Assembly (NCBI GenBank): GCA_025738555.1
Contig: JAOVFP010000014.1
Location: 3,472,001-3,536,000, forward strand
From: Cyathus striatus
Taxonomy: Eukaryota > Basidiomycota > Agaricomycetes > Agaricales > Nidulariaceae
Direction: 5' to 3'
DNA length: 64,000 bases
Shown: positions 1-12,263 of the stretch, piece after piece
Layout of the letters: each line of letters starts with the position of its first letter
How positions within the stretch are numbered: position 1 is the first letter of the stretch
Position numbers and translations under genes: made by a program
Notes under the pieces: model-generated
What the model saw: only the letters and a program-made list of their open reading frames with translations
Database searches by the model: none
What the model was told of the DNA's origin: nothing

Positions 1-58
1 GTTCACATGCCTACATAATGTGTTAGAGACTAATAAATTGGAGGAAAATAGTAATTAC

Positions 59-2130
59 CTGAGTATTAAATGCTTGTTTATAATGTGGATTACCATTTAT
101 ATCTCTCTCCACAACAACTAAATTTGGTGCTGACCCATTTAGAGGGCTTGGGTTGCAATAAGTGCGACATAAGTAATCTCCAACTCTGTGATTTATATAA
201 TAATAAAAATCAACTATAAACCTTGTTGTAGCTTTCCATGTATTCCAATTACGAGAAGTAATTAAATGCTTTAGAACTACACATGCTTTATCAATGCACA
301 CATAGCTTGGTCTTGACTCAGGAGTTGGATATATATCTTCTAAGAAATCCATAATTTGACTTGCACCTTCAGACTTTGCAGATTTTGTCCATGCAATAAC
401 AACTCCACATGGTGCACAAAGTGTTTCCACACAATAAAATCAAGGAGCAACAAAATAGTTATCTGATTCTTGAACATGACCAGCTGGCACATCATGAGGC
501 TGATTATTTCTTTGATTCAGCCAGTGCATCCATGCAGGAGCACCTTCTTCTACACTTCTTCTAATAATCCTTCTAATTCCAAGTACAGATTGTCTTCCAA
601 ATCAAGTAATATGATTAAACCAATTTTGTCTGTGATTAACACATGTTTTAGAATTTGGCTCATGACAATTATAGCAATCTTTCATTCTGCACAATCCCTC
701 ATGTTGACTCTCATGTCTCAGACAAAATAATCCAGTGCATGCATTTGCCAGTTTGGCTGAACAATCTTTATAAGCACAATGAGTTGGCCCCATAACAATT
801 CCATCTATCACTACCATTTTAACATCTGGCTCCACAGAATTTCCTGTTTCCATTGCATTGTTATCCATATTTTGTAATTCTGTATTTTCAGCATTTTGTT
901 GTAGTGGAGGAACAGCTTGGTTTTCATCAATACCAACTACTGCTGCATCATTAGCAGGTGTAATAAAGTCAGCTGTGGCTTTATATGGATGTGTACACTC
1001 ATTACAGGAATGATCTAGTGATTGACCAATAAGTCCATTTTGACCCAATTGTTCATAAGCTTCTTTTGTTACTGCCTCTGTTGATATGTTATCAGGTACT
1101 TGCAAAAATGTATTCATTGAGACAGATATCTGTCTAACTGTTTCCTCAATAAAAGCTTTCCACACTTGCCACCATGAAATAGGTGGATATGTATTTTCTG
1201 CACCATTTGAAAAAGTGTAATTCCAAAATTCTGTATATGCAGCAGTTGATGCATGGAAATGATATACAGAATTAACAACCATATTTGTAAATGTTCTATC
1301 AGCCCATATACTTTGACCAATTTTTACATATTTTGCATTATTATAAAAGAGCTTATCTTTTGGACTAAGTTTTGGATCTCATGGAGCATCAGAGCTTGCA
1401 GTAACACTTTTATGATCTGCATAATAAATAGCTTTACAGTTTGTACAAGAGCTAGCTACAATTGATGCATTTTCATATAGCTTAATTCCTTTCAAAAGTG
1501 TCACCTGTGTTCTATCATGTTCACATGTGAGTATATGGATTGCTTGGCCAATACAGTTTTTATTATTAGTTGAACAGGTAAGGCGAGCTGGACAAATCAG
1601 TAGTACTAGTTCAATTTCACTTGTGGAAATTGGCTTTAAACGTTGCATTGTGCTTGAATTTCTTTTATATGGGTCCAAGTCCAACATAGTTATCATCTCA
1701 TCTAGTTTTCTTGATATAGCACTTGTCTGCATAGATGAACTCAAATGTTGCTGATTATCAGATGCATTAAATAGCTGGGTATCTTCCATATTCTTTAATC
1801 CAATTTTTGCATCAAAATGAGCTTTGATAGCAGTTGAAAGAGCTTTTATCCAGCCATTAACAGGTACAGAATATTCATCTAGCAGTCTAGGATTTTTTGC
1901 TCTTGCATGCAAATTTAAAATATCAATATTATTTTTTAATGAGAATAGAACTGTTAAAACTGTTGCCAAAGTTATTTCTGAGCTGAAATTATCTTGAACA
2001 AATGAAGAGAATAACTTGAATGGAATGTCTGGAAATGAATCTTTGGTAGGAACTGCTTTAACTGAAGGTATAAAAGCAAGAAGTAAACATAGTGTCCATA
2101 TTTGCAGAGCCCATTGATAACTGAAACTGT
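59..2130 (-). pseudogene. KDZ-transposon-associated cysteine-cluster gene, broken by three TGA stops
   Basis: Read on the minus strand, one frame runs from about 2130 (after a CAACAG acceptor) to a donor at 58 (CTCAG then GTAATT), so more exons lie beyond the window edge. The protein has a cysteine cluster near 1510-1390 (LLICPARLTC) and a second near 760-630 with several CxxC/H pairs, then PFYCVETLCAPCGVVIAW-like residues near 430. This matches the CxC5/CxC6-type clusters found beside KDZ transposases in basidiomycetes (recalled family, not searched). The frame is interrupted only by TGA at 1381-1379, 604-602 and 442-440. At all three, an arginine CGA codon would fit, so each can be one C-to-T change at a CpG. 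The KDZ catalytic domain itself is not seen here. Likely dead as a protein. Confidence 0.75.
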
Positions 2131-2550
2131 TGAAACAAAATTCAAGATTGATTAGTTAAAATTCACATATTGAGAAAAACATTGAAATTTGGCTGTTAAA
2201 AATCAATAGTATACATGAGTTTAGAAATACTGCCATAGTATTCCAACTCAAAATATTCAATACATTATTACAATTATTTGCTGTTGAAAGCAAGTAAGTA
2301 TACATTAGTAAAAAATACTGTTGAAGTATTTTTACTTCACAGATAAAACTACATATTTAAATCCATTTGTTGAAAATGGAAGGAAAACAAGATAAATGAA
2401 ATATGAATCCATTTGTTGAAAATGGAAATAAATGAAATAACATCATATTTAGAACAACCACTTGTTGAAAGTAGAAATAAAGAATATCAAATACTGTTGA
2501 AAGTATCTGAACCATTGCACAGAAAAATTATCCTTTTACAAAAAAAAACC

Positions 2551-4878
2551 TTACAGTTGTTTGGATTTCTCCTTGTCCTTCCTATGGGACCTTTTAGACT
2601 TTTCCTTTTCCTCTTTGTCATCCTTACTCTTTCCTTTGTTCCCCTTGTCTTCCCTCTGCTTTTCCTTTCCTTTATTCTTTTTTACAACTTCCTCCTCACT
2701 TTCAGGATCCTCTTCAGACTCTATTTCTTTTCCACCAGTCTCATTTTTAATGGCATCTCTTCTTCCTTCCAAAATGCTCAATAAATTATTAAAATTTGCT
2801 TTTTTCGATTTCCAGACCTTATTAGTGTCAACACCTTCCTCCCGTTTCATCCATGATGTCATTTCAGGAGAATAGTGAAGCAGTGGAAAGACTCTCATTG
2901 CATATGAGTAATATGTGGATGGAGCTATAAGAAGACTTATAATTTGCTTCTTGTCAATAGTAGACTTTGATGCTGCCTCAATTGTGCTCAGATCTGATTT
3001 GCGATTATTCCAGATGTTCTCAATGAGCATGTATTTCTCATATGTTGCCTGAATATCTTGCTCTTTACTTAATTTTTTAAGTAAATGCTCAGGAATATTA
3101 AAATGAGAAATCATCATTGCATTAGCAATGTCCTCCTTTGACTCTGAAGGGCCTGAAGATTTGGACACCATGAGTCCAGTACTCTCACTCTTCTGCTCAA
3201 CATTTGCACCATCCTTATAAAAGTTGAGTTTATAATATACTACTAAATAAGATTTAACTTACAGCCAAAACATCAATGAAATATCTGTTCTGATCACTCA
3301 GTCTCCAATTTGCACTAAGAGGCTTTTGCTTCTGACTTATATTCAAGTACTTTCCTTTCAGACTCCAATAACCATTTTCATGAATTGAAATTTGAGCATT
3401 CCACTCTATTTATCTTGTTAGAGTGGTACTGAAATAAATTAAAAAACTTACTAGCAACTGGTGAGTATATATTTCCTAAGGTTTCAAGGACATCATGAAA
3501 ATCTGATGGTGGTTGTTGATCCGTAATAACATAGTCAGGATCAGTTATCAGATTTAAAGAATAGTCTGATATCTCCCATGGTATTTGGAGCTGTAATAAA
3601 AGGATCTATAAAAAGTTACTAAATGAATAGATAGTTATTAGTATTAATTAACATACCTTCCTCTTCATCACCATAATTATATGTGTTACCTGCAGCTTGT
3701 CCTCGTGAAAACCCTCCCACTGTATGTGATGCACCTTGGAGATAGTCTGTAGACATCTCATTTGCAGAAGATGTTGCAGAACTATGTGAGATAGAACATC
3801 TAGACACCTTGCTTGTTGATCTTGCATCACTTGACTTAGCCTTAGGACTGGAAGGAGCATGTCCACGCTTGAGAATAGGTTTTGCTTTCTTTGGAATGAT
3901 ATCATTATCAACATCGATTGCTTCATCACTTTCACCTTCACTTCCAGAGTCTACTAATATTTCTGATTCAGAACTACTCTGTAATTCATCTGTTTCAGAT
4001 GATTTATTATTATTTTCTTTCTCAGCTGAGCTCTCAGTAGATTAAATATGTTTCTCAGATTTCATACTATCTAATGCCATATCTTGAAGTTGTGATCCCA
4101 AAGGTACAAGTGTTTCCTCAGTAAAATTATTGGTCTGTTCAATAAACCATGAAGCCACCTGAGATCCAAGAGGTAGAAGTGTTTCCTCCTTATTCAATGT
4201 ATCCTTACTCCCTGAGGCAGAAATGTTGGTCTGCTTGCTAGACCCTGCAGCCACCTGAGATTCCAGAGGAAGAGGAAGTTCATCCTCATTCAAAGCTTCT
4301 TTACTCCCTGAGACAGATGTATTGGTCTTCTTGATAGACCTCATATTTAAAGGAGTAGCAGAGATATTAGCTTGCTTGATAGACCCCACAGCTGCCTGAG
4401 ATTCTAGAGGCATGAGTGTCTCCTCCTCATTCAGTATGTCCTTAGTTCCTGAGGCAGAAGTTTGAGTTTGCTTGATAAACCCTGTATTTATCATAGTATG
4501 AGGAGGAGGAGCAATAGAAACATTCTCCTCCACCAACACTTTTTCAGTCCTGTAAAAATGTTAGATTGCTAAATAATGGTTATAAATATTGAAATATGGG
4601 GTCAAATGTTGAGGAGTATCTGCATCCTGGTCTTCTTCCAATCTCTGAATTGATGTTTTCCTTTTTATAAATTTAATTGCATGCCTCAATCCAAGAATAT
4701 ATTGAAGTACATACTTTGAGCCTTTTTTCTTCTTATTCTTAGCTGCCTTAGCTCCTTTACCTTGAGCCTTCGACACCCCTTCAGCACCTCCAGCCTCCTC
4801 CTGACTAGCATTTGCAGAGGCAGCAGCAGCAGCAATATTTAATGATTTTCTAGTGGTTACCATGTTGAAATATATCAA
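2551..4878 (-). pseudogene. mobile-element-associated hypothetical gene with internal repeats, decayed
   Basis: Minus-strand multi-exon gene starting near the ATG at 4864 (MVTTRKSLNIAAAAASANAS). The N-terminal part is Ala/Lys rich. The middle (4539-4042) has four imperfect repeats of about 35 residues built round SxSGSKxxLNEEE and LPLESQ. An acidic Ser/Glu stretch follows (4040-3900). An intron probably begins at GTATGT near 3657. Later exons read LQIPWEISDYSLNLITDPDY (about 3590-3440) and WSLKGKYLNISQKQKPLSAN (about 3380-3280). A clear intron with donor GTAAGT near 3258 follows, then the last exon to 2551 with a Lys/Glu-rich tail. In-frame TAA at 4563-4561 and 4044-4042 and one intron phase that does not fit suggest decay. 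It resembles unnamed proteins repeated in basidiomycete genomes; no function is claimed. Confidence 0.55.
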
Positions 4879-5379
4879 ATAGCAGTGGTGAAGTGTTCAG
4901 AATCAAGTAAACTGTAGGGTTGTGAGTGAAAGGGAAGAAAGAAGCTTCAGATTCACAGTGCTGTATATTTGAAATTCTAGCAGCTGCTGTTATTAGCTTT
5001 CTAAAATAAATAACCTGCCACATGTCCGCTTTTGTATCTAAAAATAAATAGTGGCCTTTAGGAGCCTTTGTGTTTGGTGCAGCGGCAGCAGCTATAGCTG
5101 GTCACGTGACCACTTGGATAGACTAAATCAAGAATAATCAGTATTGCTTGCAAGAATAGATGGTGGTATTGATTGTAATAATAAAGTAGTTAAGGTAAGG
5201 TGACAACATGAGCTAATGGCAAGCTGATGTAAAGCATGTAAGCAAACACAATCCAAATGGAACATCATTTTGGATCGCTTCCACAAATAGAAGCACTTGT
5301 TTCTGGCTTCCTGGTTAACACTAATTGTTATTTGAAATGATAAACAATACATGATAGACTAATTGTAAATAATTGTAAT
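4879..5379. other. intergenic, nothing recognised
   Basis: This AT-rich stretch lies upstream of the minus-strand gene at 2551-4878. It would hold that gene's promoter, but I see no convincing TATA box or repeat in it. Confidence 0.4.
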
Positions 5380-6440
5380 GACTACATCATTGATGACAAG
5401 CAAGGGGAGAACCTGGGCTCATTGTTGTTGATAACTGGAGGGAAACAGGCTAGGGATGACAGTGTTCTTGTATCCCTTCCTTGCCCCTTAGCCCCCTCTC
5501 CTTCCTGTTTCCATTCCCAATTCCCCTGACTATTGTTGTTGTGTGTCCCAGCGCTACAATCTCTATACCAATTCCCTCTCCTGTATCCTTGACACAGTAG
5601 ATGTGAGGAGCAAGGCAGTGGTGTGAGATGGTGGTGCATTGAGAGGTGGGGGCAAGGTGCTCAGCAGTGGTGCAGTGTGGTGGAAGTGAGAGGTGAGGCA
5701 GTGGTATGGTGGGAGACAGTGCCAGGTAGTAGTGCGAGGTGGTGGTGTGATATGAGGCAGTGGAAGTGAGAGGTGAGGTGGTGGTTCGTGGTGGTGGTGT
5801 GAGGTGGTGGGTGAGAGGTGGCAATACAATGCAGTCAGAGAATTGGGTGGGTGCAAGGTGGTAGTGCAAGGCAGTGGTGCAAGGTGGTGGTGGGTGTGAG
5901 ACAGCAGAAGTGGAAGGCATGGCATAGTGAGGAGTAGGTGATGGTGGTGGTGGTATGGTGGCAGAGACAGTGAGTGAAGTGGTGGTGGTGAGGTGGTGGT
6001 GATGATGGGAGATGGAGAGGATGAGTGCTCTCGCTTGCCCTCATCACTTGTGAGACAAGGGCAAGGGCGCGAGAGAGGGAGATGGGGAGAGGAGACAAAG
6101 CACTCACCCTTGTCACATGCAAGATGAGGGCAAGGGGAGGTGTGTTGCAGTGCTTGAAGCCATGCTCATCAACTTGCTAGAGCAAGGGGGGGTGGCAGAG
6201 GCAGAGGTGTGTGCCATGCTATGTCACTAGTGAGACATGAGGGAGGACAGGGAGGGCAAGAATGGAGAAATGAGAACATGTCGGCCACACCACATTGCTG
6301 GCAAGACAAGATGGAAGCAGTGTTGTGGTGCTGGATGCCATGCTTGTCACTTGCTAGATGAGAGGAGACTTGGGGTGGGGAGAGCTGGGAGAGGGATGAG
6401 AGCAGGGGAGAGAGGCTGGGGCCATTGACATATCATTGAT
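5380..6440. repeat. GT/GGTGGTG-rich low-complexity tract
   Basis: The plus strand is dominated by GGTGGTG, GAGGTG and GCAGTGG words. The minus strand therefore translates as His/Pro/Thr-rich junk in all frames, and I do not accept the long open frames here as genes. The right half (6030-6400) repeats a GAGACAAGGGCAAGG word in both orientations. Confidence 0.7.
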
Positions 6441-7390
6441 GTCGATGAGCGAGCATAAAGACCTCCCAAATTTATTTATTTAATGATCTTGCACCACAAC
6501 AGCTTAGTGGTAGTGATCAATCACTAAGACAGCCATGACTCTTCAACAACAACACACATGAAACTCCTGCCTGAACAATAAATGCAATCCCTATTCACTT
6601 TGGGTTAATGCATGTCCTTTTATTCTAACATCGTGGGTTATTATCTGTCAGGTTTCAAACAGTAGTGATACCTGTCATGTAAGATCATGGTTGTATGTGT
6701 CACAAAGAATTGAACTAGTTTACACACCTTTGAAATTGACAATCAAACTGCAAGGTAGCTGCTGCAGTGGCACATCACTGTTGAGCATGTTTTAGTTGCA
6801 TTTAAGCCTTTCATATTCAAGTCAGTCAGAGTTAGCAGCTAATAACTCATGAGACAGAGTTCCTGGGACTGCAAAGCACATAATTTTTACTTTTGTGTAG
6901 CTGTGTACATTTCCTTTCTATTAAATGTTTATACTGCTTAGTCTGTGTGAGCTTGAATATGCAGAAACAGAATCATAATTTATAAACAACAGATGGCGCA
7001 TTTTAAGCCATTATTATTACATCATATAAAATTGCACTCAAATTGCATACAGATTATGGAACTGCTATCCAGCTACTTACTGAGAGATGAAAGCTCAAAG
7101 GGATCTGTGAACTGTGAAAATCACCATGTGGACTCAGGACTGCCCGAGACAGCTGAGCACTGAGTGCTGAGTGCTGAAATTTGACCATGTGATATTTGAG
7201 CTGTGGATTGCCATTAGCCAGGAGTCAGAATTGATGGTTACTAAGTCTGGCTGAATGTTAGCTCAATACTCTTGATCTATGCATCGATTCACAACCCATG
7301 TAACTGTAAGCTTGTACACATTGATTTCACAATTGTGCTAACACTTATGTGTTTTTCTTTCCGGGATGCCTTTTCCAGCAGGACTCTTCA
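6441..7390. other. non-coding, nothing recognised
   Basis: AT-rich DNA with scattered short repeats such as GAGTGCTGAGTGCTGA near 7160. A similar word occurs near 43570. No open frame with gene-like composition was seen. Confidence 0.35.
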
Positions 7391-7762
7391 TGTTCAACAT
7401 CTCGGCTGTTGATCAGTACTGCCTGAGTTTCACTCAGACTCTGGACTGTGATAAGACTAACTTTTAGAGAATGTTTATTTACGTAGTATTAACACCACTA
7501 ACAAAGAACATATATTCCAAGTTAGATTTATATTTAGTTCGAGGGCGCAAGAGTTTCAAGTATAGTAAAATGAACAATGTATTTGATAGTAGATAGTGTG
7601 ATTGCTTTCAGATACTTTCAGAACAGACTTTCAGATTTCAGATTTATACTCGGAATTCCAATATCAATTCAGAACGTACTCTACTGCGAGAACGGAAGTA
7701 CAGCCAGTGCGGTGCTTAAAGTATTCTAAGGTATGTCTAAACTACTTATATACTTAATTACA
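7391..7762 (+). mobile_element. possible LTR followed by a primer-binding-like site
   Basis: The stretch begins TGTTCAACATC and ends ATTACA at 7762. It is followed at once by TGGCAGCGGTCTCATGC, which has the position and TGG start of a retrotransposon primer-binding site. The length, about 372 bp, is close to the well-supported solo LTR at 18544. No second LTR or target duplication was found, so this is tentative. Confidence 0.25.
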
Positions 7763-8700
7763 TGGCAGCGGTCTCATGCGCAATGGGATAGGTAAGGTAA
7801 ATGGTATGTCATAATGTTCTAGTGCATCCTAATGGTTGAAGAGGTATGGTCGACCCTCCATACGAGGATCCATGAGGGCGCACTCTGTTTCAGAGATGCA
7901 TCAAATGCCACGCCGTGCTATTAATAGGCACGCATCAAGACACACACTAGTACATGTGCTAAGTCTGGCCAAGTACTCGGATATAACGGACACCGGTGTT
8001 TCCGGTACTGGCGCGTCTGATGGCACTATCCAATGTGCCGCGGGAAGTGTTCGGTGCGCGTTTCAAAGTTCTAGGGGCATGTGGTTTCCCACATGGTGGC
8101 AGTATTATACAGAAGAGACATATGGACATCCCAGGTTATTCGAGAGACTGCGCGATAGCTATGCGTTGCAGTATCTGGTGGGACCAGTGGCCCAAGAATC
8201 CTCTAGTCCGAAGTATTTCCCTGAAGGTATGTGATTGCTTTGCCTAGTACTGGGTGCGTTATTCTGGGTATGGAGAAGTACAAATACATTCCTGAGTATT
8301 ATCTTTTGGGCTTTTCTTTATAGTATAGTTATCTAGTACTCGTAATTTCTATAGGAATCAGTAGTCCAAATATATTGTCGTTGTGTCGAATCCCTTGGTT
8401 CATATCGTGTAGATACTTTGACTGGCAGCGCGGGACTCCACCCCAGCCCTTGGACTCTTCCCTTGATAGTGTTATTCAATATAGAATACTCTAGTTGGCA
8501 GCTCGGGACTCACCCCAACTCTTGGACTCTTGGACTTGATTCTCTAATTGTATTACTGGTACTTAGATGTCTATTATATTTCGAAAAATATCCCTTATAT
8601 TTTACTAGGCGTATCAACTGCAACATGGATCATGTCTTTCATGCTGGAGTTTCTTTTGTGTCCTTTGTGTTGAATATTGAAGGAGCATGCTTATGAGTAT
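7763..8700 (+). mobile_element. LTR-retrotransposon-like debris with GGGACTC repeats
   Basis: CpG content is higher here than in the flanks. The stretch 7836-8234 is an open frame of 132 codons with no recognised domain. From 8415 to 8530 two units of about 75 bp share the words GGCAGCGCGGGACTC and CACCCCA. The same pair occurs on the opposite strand at 32665-32835, together with an AGTACTGGGTGC word, so this is a dispersed repeat and not a unique gene. Confidence 0.4.
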
Positions 8701-8859
8701 AAAAGTTAGTCCAAGAATCTTTGTTTCTCTCATCTTTCTGAACCCTTCATCATCCTTTAGTTCATAATGCTCAAGCATGCCACTTCGAAAACATTGTTAG
8801 TGGATTTACGAAGGCCACATTAGCACACTATGGCTTGCTGTTCTGGTGTTCTGATTTAC

Positions 8860-9715
8860 ATCAGTCAGCAAGTGCCCCTTACAATCTTGCACATATGCTT
8901 TTGGCTGTGGAGACATTTGTGCAAGCTCTGCTTGCACATGCATACAATCTGTTTTGAGTGCATATGAAGTGGGCAGCTAGAGCCGAAGTTATCATGAAGA
9001 TTTATGAGCACCATGTGTACCATTACTTCTGGACACAATACAATATAGAAGTGAAGAGTCCAGGAGCACTGAAGGAGTTGGATGGAGTCAACACAATTAC
9101 TCAGAACAGGCTTAGGGTAAGTTTTTCTTTGCATTAGATGTCATGATTTATAATAATTATATTCTTATAGCTCTGCCATGCACATTGCAAGTTCATCAAT
9201 GATAACAGTTATTCTGAGTGATACAAGCTCTTGATTACTCCCAAGGCTACATCAGATGATGAGCACAATCCTGACAATACCTTTATTGATCATTGGCTGG
9301 TGTTTTACATAAAGAAGTGTCCTGAATGCTCAGAGCAGGCAGAGAGGTTTATTTGATTGCTTGACAAGCAACATGAGTGAGTTTTATTGTTTGCTCCTCA
9401 TTGTCGTAGACCTGAGTGAGTTCATATTGTTCCCCAATCTGGACAGAAGATTAGTACATTCAGATGGCTCCCGCAAGATGTTCCTCTCAACTATTATAAT
9501 TCTAGGTTCTTCAATAGTCTTCCCCTGAAGCTTCATGCCGCCATCACTACCAATGTTGTTGTTTTACCTTCTGACATTAATGAAGCATTTACAGATGCAG
9601 TCAAGAATCATATGAATGCTGAGAATTTTACTGCAGAATTTGGAGAAGTTCTGGACTGGTTTCTGATGAAAGTATGGATGCTGATGGGGAGTCTGATAGT
9701 GATGACGATGTTTAA
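8860..9715 (+). pseudogene. transposon companion ORF with serial CGA-to-TGA stops
   Basis: Exon 1 (to about 9117) includes WAARAEVIMKIYEHHVYHYF and ends ITQNRLR at a GTAAGT donor. The intron ends TTATAG near 9171. Exon 2 reads LCHAHCKFINDNSYSE and continues with PKATSDDEHNPD. In-frame TGA codons at 8955, 9219, 9354, 9378 and 9417 all sit where arginine fits. Near 9660 a one-base shift moves into an acidic C-terminal tail ending at TAA 9713-9715. I recognise the pattern from unnamed proteins that often accompany Plavaka-type transposons in basidiomycetes. The upstream start is unclear; a TATA-like TATAAAAG lies at about 8699. Confidence 0.55.
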
Positions 9716-10839
9716 TGTACAATGTAATTGATTTTGTTAGCTTGAATGAATACAGTATGCTATCACTGTGTTTACAAATTTATGGATGTATACTGTTGAC
9801 TTCTCATTTGAATCCACCTTACTTAGTTGTGAATTGAGTGAAGTCCATGTTAATTGGTGCAGTACATTGATACTTGTGTATCAGAAGATAACATATGAAC
9901 ATCTCTACAGATGTATACATTGATCTTGATACAGGTACAGTGGCAATAGATAACAAATGACCATTTCACTACAGATTAACACTTGCCATGACATCCAAAT
10001 CCTCCAAGTCAAAAGCTCAGACTCACAAATCCAAATCTCAAAAGCCTGTTCTCTGCACATGTGAAACATTCCAATGCTATAAAGTAAAATCTAGGGATCA
10101 GGCTGGCAATGAATGGCATGAAAAACTTCTTCCTCCAAGTTCACAAGCATACCATCTAGAGAAAGATGCTGAAGCCAGTCATCAGAATACTGTCTCAGCT
10201 GCTACACAGTCTGCTACTGCAGTAGATACTGCACACAATGTGAATGAAGATATCATGGGTGTTGATAAGACAGATAAGCCTGAGGGTAACTGGATCGACA
10301 TGTTGATGCTGGAGCTTCAGGACAGGCCACCAAGTATGTTTTTAACTGTCTTTATTTCATTGTTCTAAATTGCATTTTCATATTAGATGTAACAATACTT
10401 GACAAGTCAATATACTTACTTGTCTCTATGCTTATTGCATGGTTGCACATAGCATGTGGACTTAGTAGAGCCACATGTGACTGTACATTGAAGATCCTTG
10501 AGATTATCATTCAGTTGGCTACAGCTAGGAGTAGGATTTCATCTACTGGGAATGTCTCTACATTTGGAGACAAGAAACACTATAAAAATTTATACATCGA
10601 GCCTCAAATTTTACAAACTGTCTGCTGCCCAGAATGCTTCAAACACTATCCAATCAATAATATTCCTGAGACTTGTAGAAAGTGCCAGACAGAAAGGAGT
10701 AGAGTTTCTGGTACTCCTCTGTGGACAACAGTACATACAAGGGGAGGTACCAAATGAGTTCCAGATTGCCTCTACTCAACTCAAGACTTTAATTCATGGC
10801 TGAAATACTTCCTCTCATGTCCTGGAGTTGAGGATACAG

Positions 10840-11844
10840 CATAAGTGTCAGCCAATTATTTTCATTAAATGCCTAGGTTTTATGATCATGGTGATCATAT
10901 AAGCTAGGCATTTTTGTTATGATCACCCACTATTATATATGTAGTATTGAATGTATGATTAGTAGTGAATCTATAGGTGATCTTAAGTGATCTTTCAGTG
11001 TTTTAGTAGTGATTCAGGTGGATATTCACTTACTACTGGTGCTAATGAATCTACAGGTGATCATAAGTGATCATTAGGTGTTTCAAGTACATATTCAATA
11101 GTATATTATTTTGGGTAATGTCACATTTGTCATGCATCCACAGGCATCACAATTGTCACATCATTCCCGCGCTTCGCAAATTTCCCACGGATCACATTTG
11201 TCACATCATTCCCGAGCGTCACGCATTTCCCACACACCACATTTGTCATGCATCCACTCGCGTCACAATTGTCACATCATTCCCGCGCTTCACATATTTC
11301 CCACGCATCACATTTATCACACATCCACACACATCACATTTTTCACACATCCACATGCATCACATTTGTCACACATTCATGCGCTTCACATTTGTCACAT
11401 CATTCCCACGCTTCGCATATTTCCCGCGCGTCACATTGTCACGCTTTCATGTGCGTCACATTTGTCACACATGTCTCGCGTGTTACAATGTGATCCATGG
11501 GAAATTTTCGAAGCACAGGAATGATGTGACAATTGTGATGCCTGTGAATGCATGACAAATGTGATATTACCCAAAATAATATACTATTGAATATGTACTT
11601 GAAACACCTAATGATCACTTATGATCACCTGTAGATTCATTAGTACCAGTAGTAAGTGAATATCCACCTGAATCACTACTAAAACACTGAAAGATCACTT
11701 AAGATCACCTATAGATTCACTACTAATCATACATTCAATACTACATATATAATAGTGGGTGATCATAACAAAAATGCCTAGCTTATATGATCACCATGAT
11801 CATAAAACCTAGGCATTTAATGAAAAAATTGGCTGACACCCCTT
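10840..11844. mobile_element. foldback element with about 345-bp inverted arms
   Basis: The left arm (about 10844-11190) and right arm (about 11495-11841) are near-perfect reverse complements, from GTGTCAGCCAATT through GCATCACAATTGTCACATC. The centre holds tandem CACATTTGTCACATCATTCC-type units. A 7-bp direct repeat GATACAG flanks it (10833-10839 and 11845-11851). Leaving out the element rejoins the transposase frame as E-D-T-V-D-L-S-Y. No transposase is inside, so it is non-autonomous. Confidence 0.75.
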
Positions 11845-12263
11845 GATACAGTTGATTTGTCTTATCAGCATGTGATCCAGTTATCCACACAGTTCTTGGA
11901 ATCATGCACAACTGGCTTGAAGGAGTTTTGCAACACCATGTCTGTCACAAATGGAGGCTTGGAGTACCTGTTGGTACAGCTTCATCTCACATTACTGTAC
12001 AAAGGTCTCAACTACAAAAGCAAAAAAGTAATGCAAGAGATATAAATGTCAATGGTGATACTAGCAAGGATGGCTCAGATTTTACAATAATGGGTGTGTC
12101 AGACACCAGCAATTTGCTCAGCACTGAGGTGAATAATGAAGACGACCAGGACATGACAACACTCAACACAATGCCCTGCATATTCTCAAAGGCTCAACTT
12201 CATGAAGTACACTAGTATTTAGCTGATGCTTCAGTCCCATCATGGATTGAACATCCACCAACT

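Noticed and set aside
59..2130. TGA read as a sense codon (alternative code or selenocysteine) in the KDZ-associated gene
   Set aside because: The intact genes (dsRBD, secreted protein, cupredoxin) contain no internal TGA, and all suspicious TGAs are explained by CGA decay in CpG-poor transposon DNA.
2561..2875. Plus-strand Phe/Leu/Ser-rich open frames that look like membrane proteins
   Set aside because: They are antisense shadows of the Lys/Glu-rich tail of the minus-strand gene at 2551-4878.
5382..6122. Several overlapping minus-strand open frames of 85-156 codons
   Set aside because: They come from GGTGGTG-type low-complexity DNA; composition is His/Pro/Thr-only and three frames are open at once.
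11067..11555. Overlapping His/Ser-rich open frames up to 162 codons
   Set aside because: They lie in the tandem-repeat core of the foldback element; openness follows from the repeat unit.
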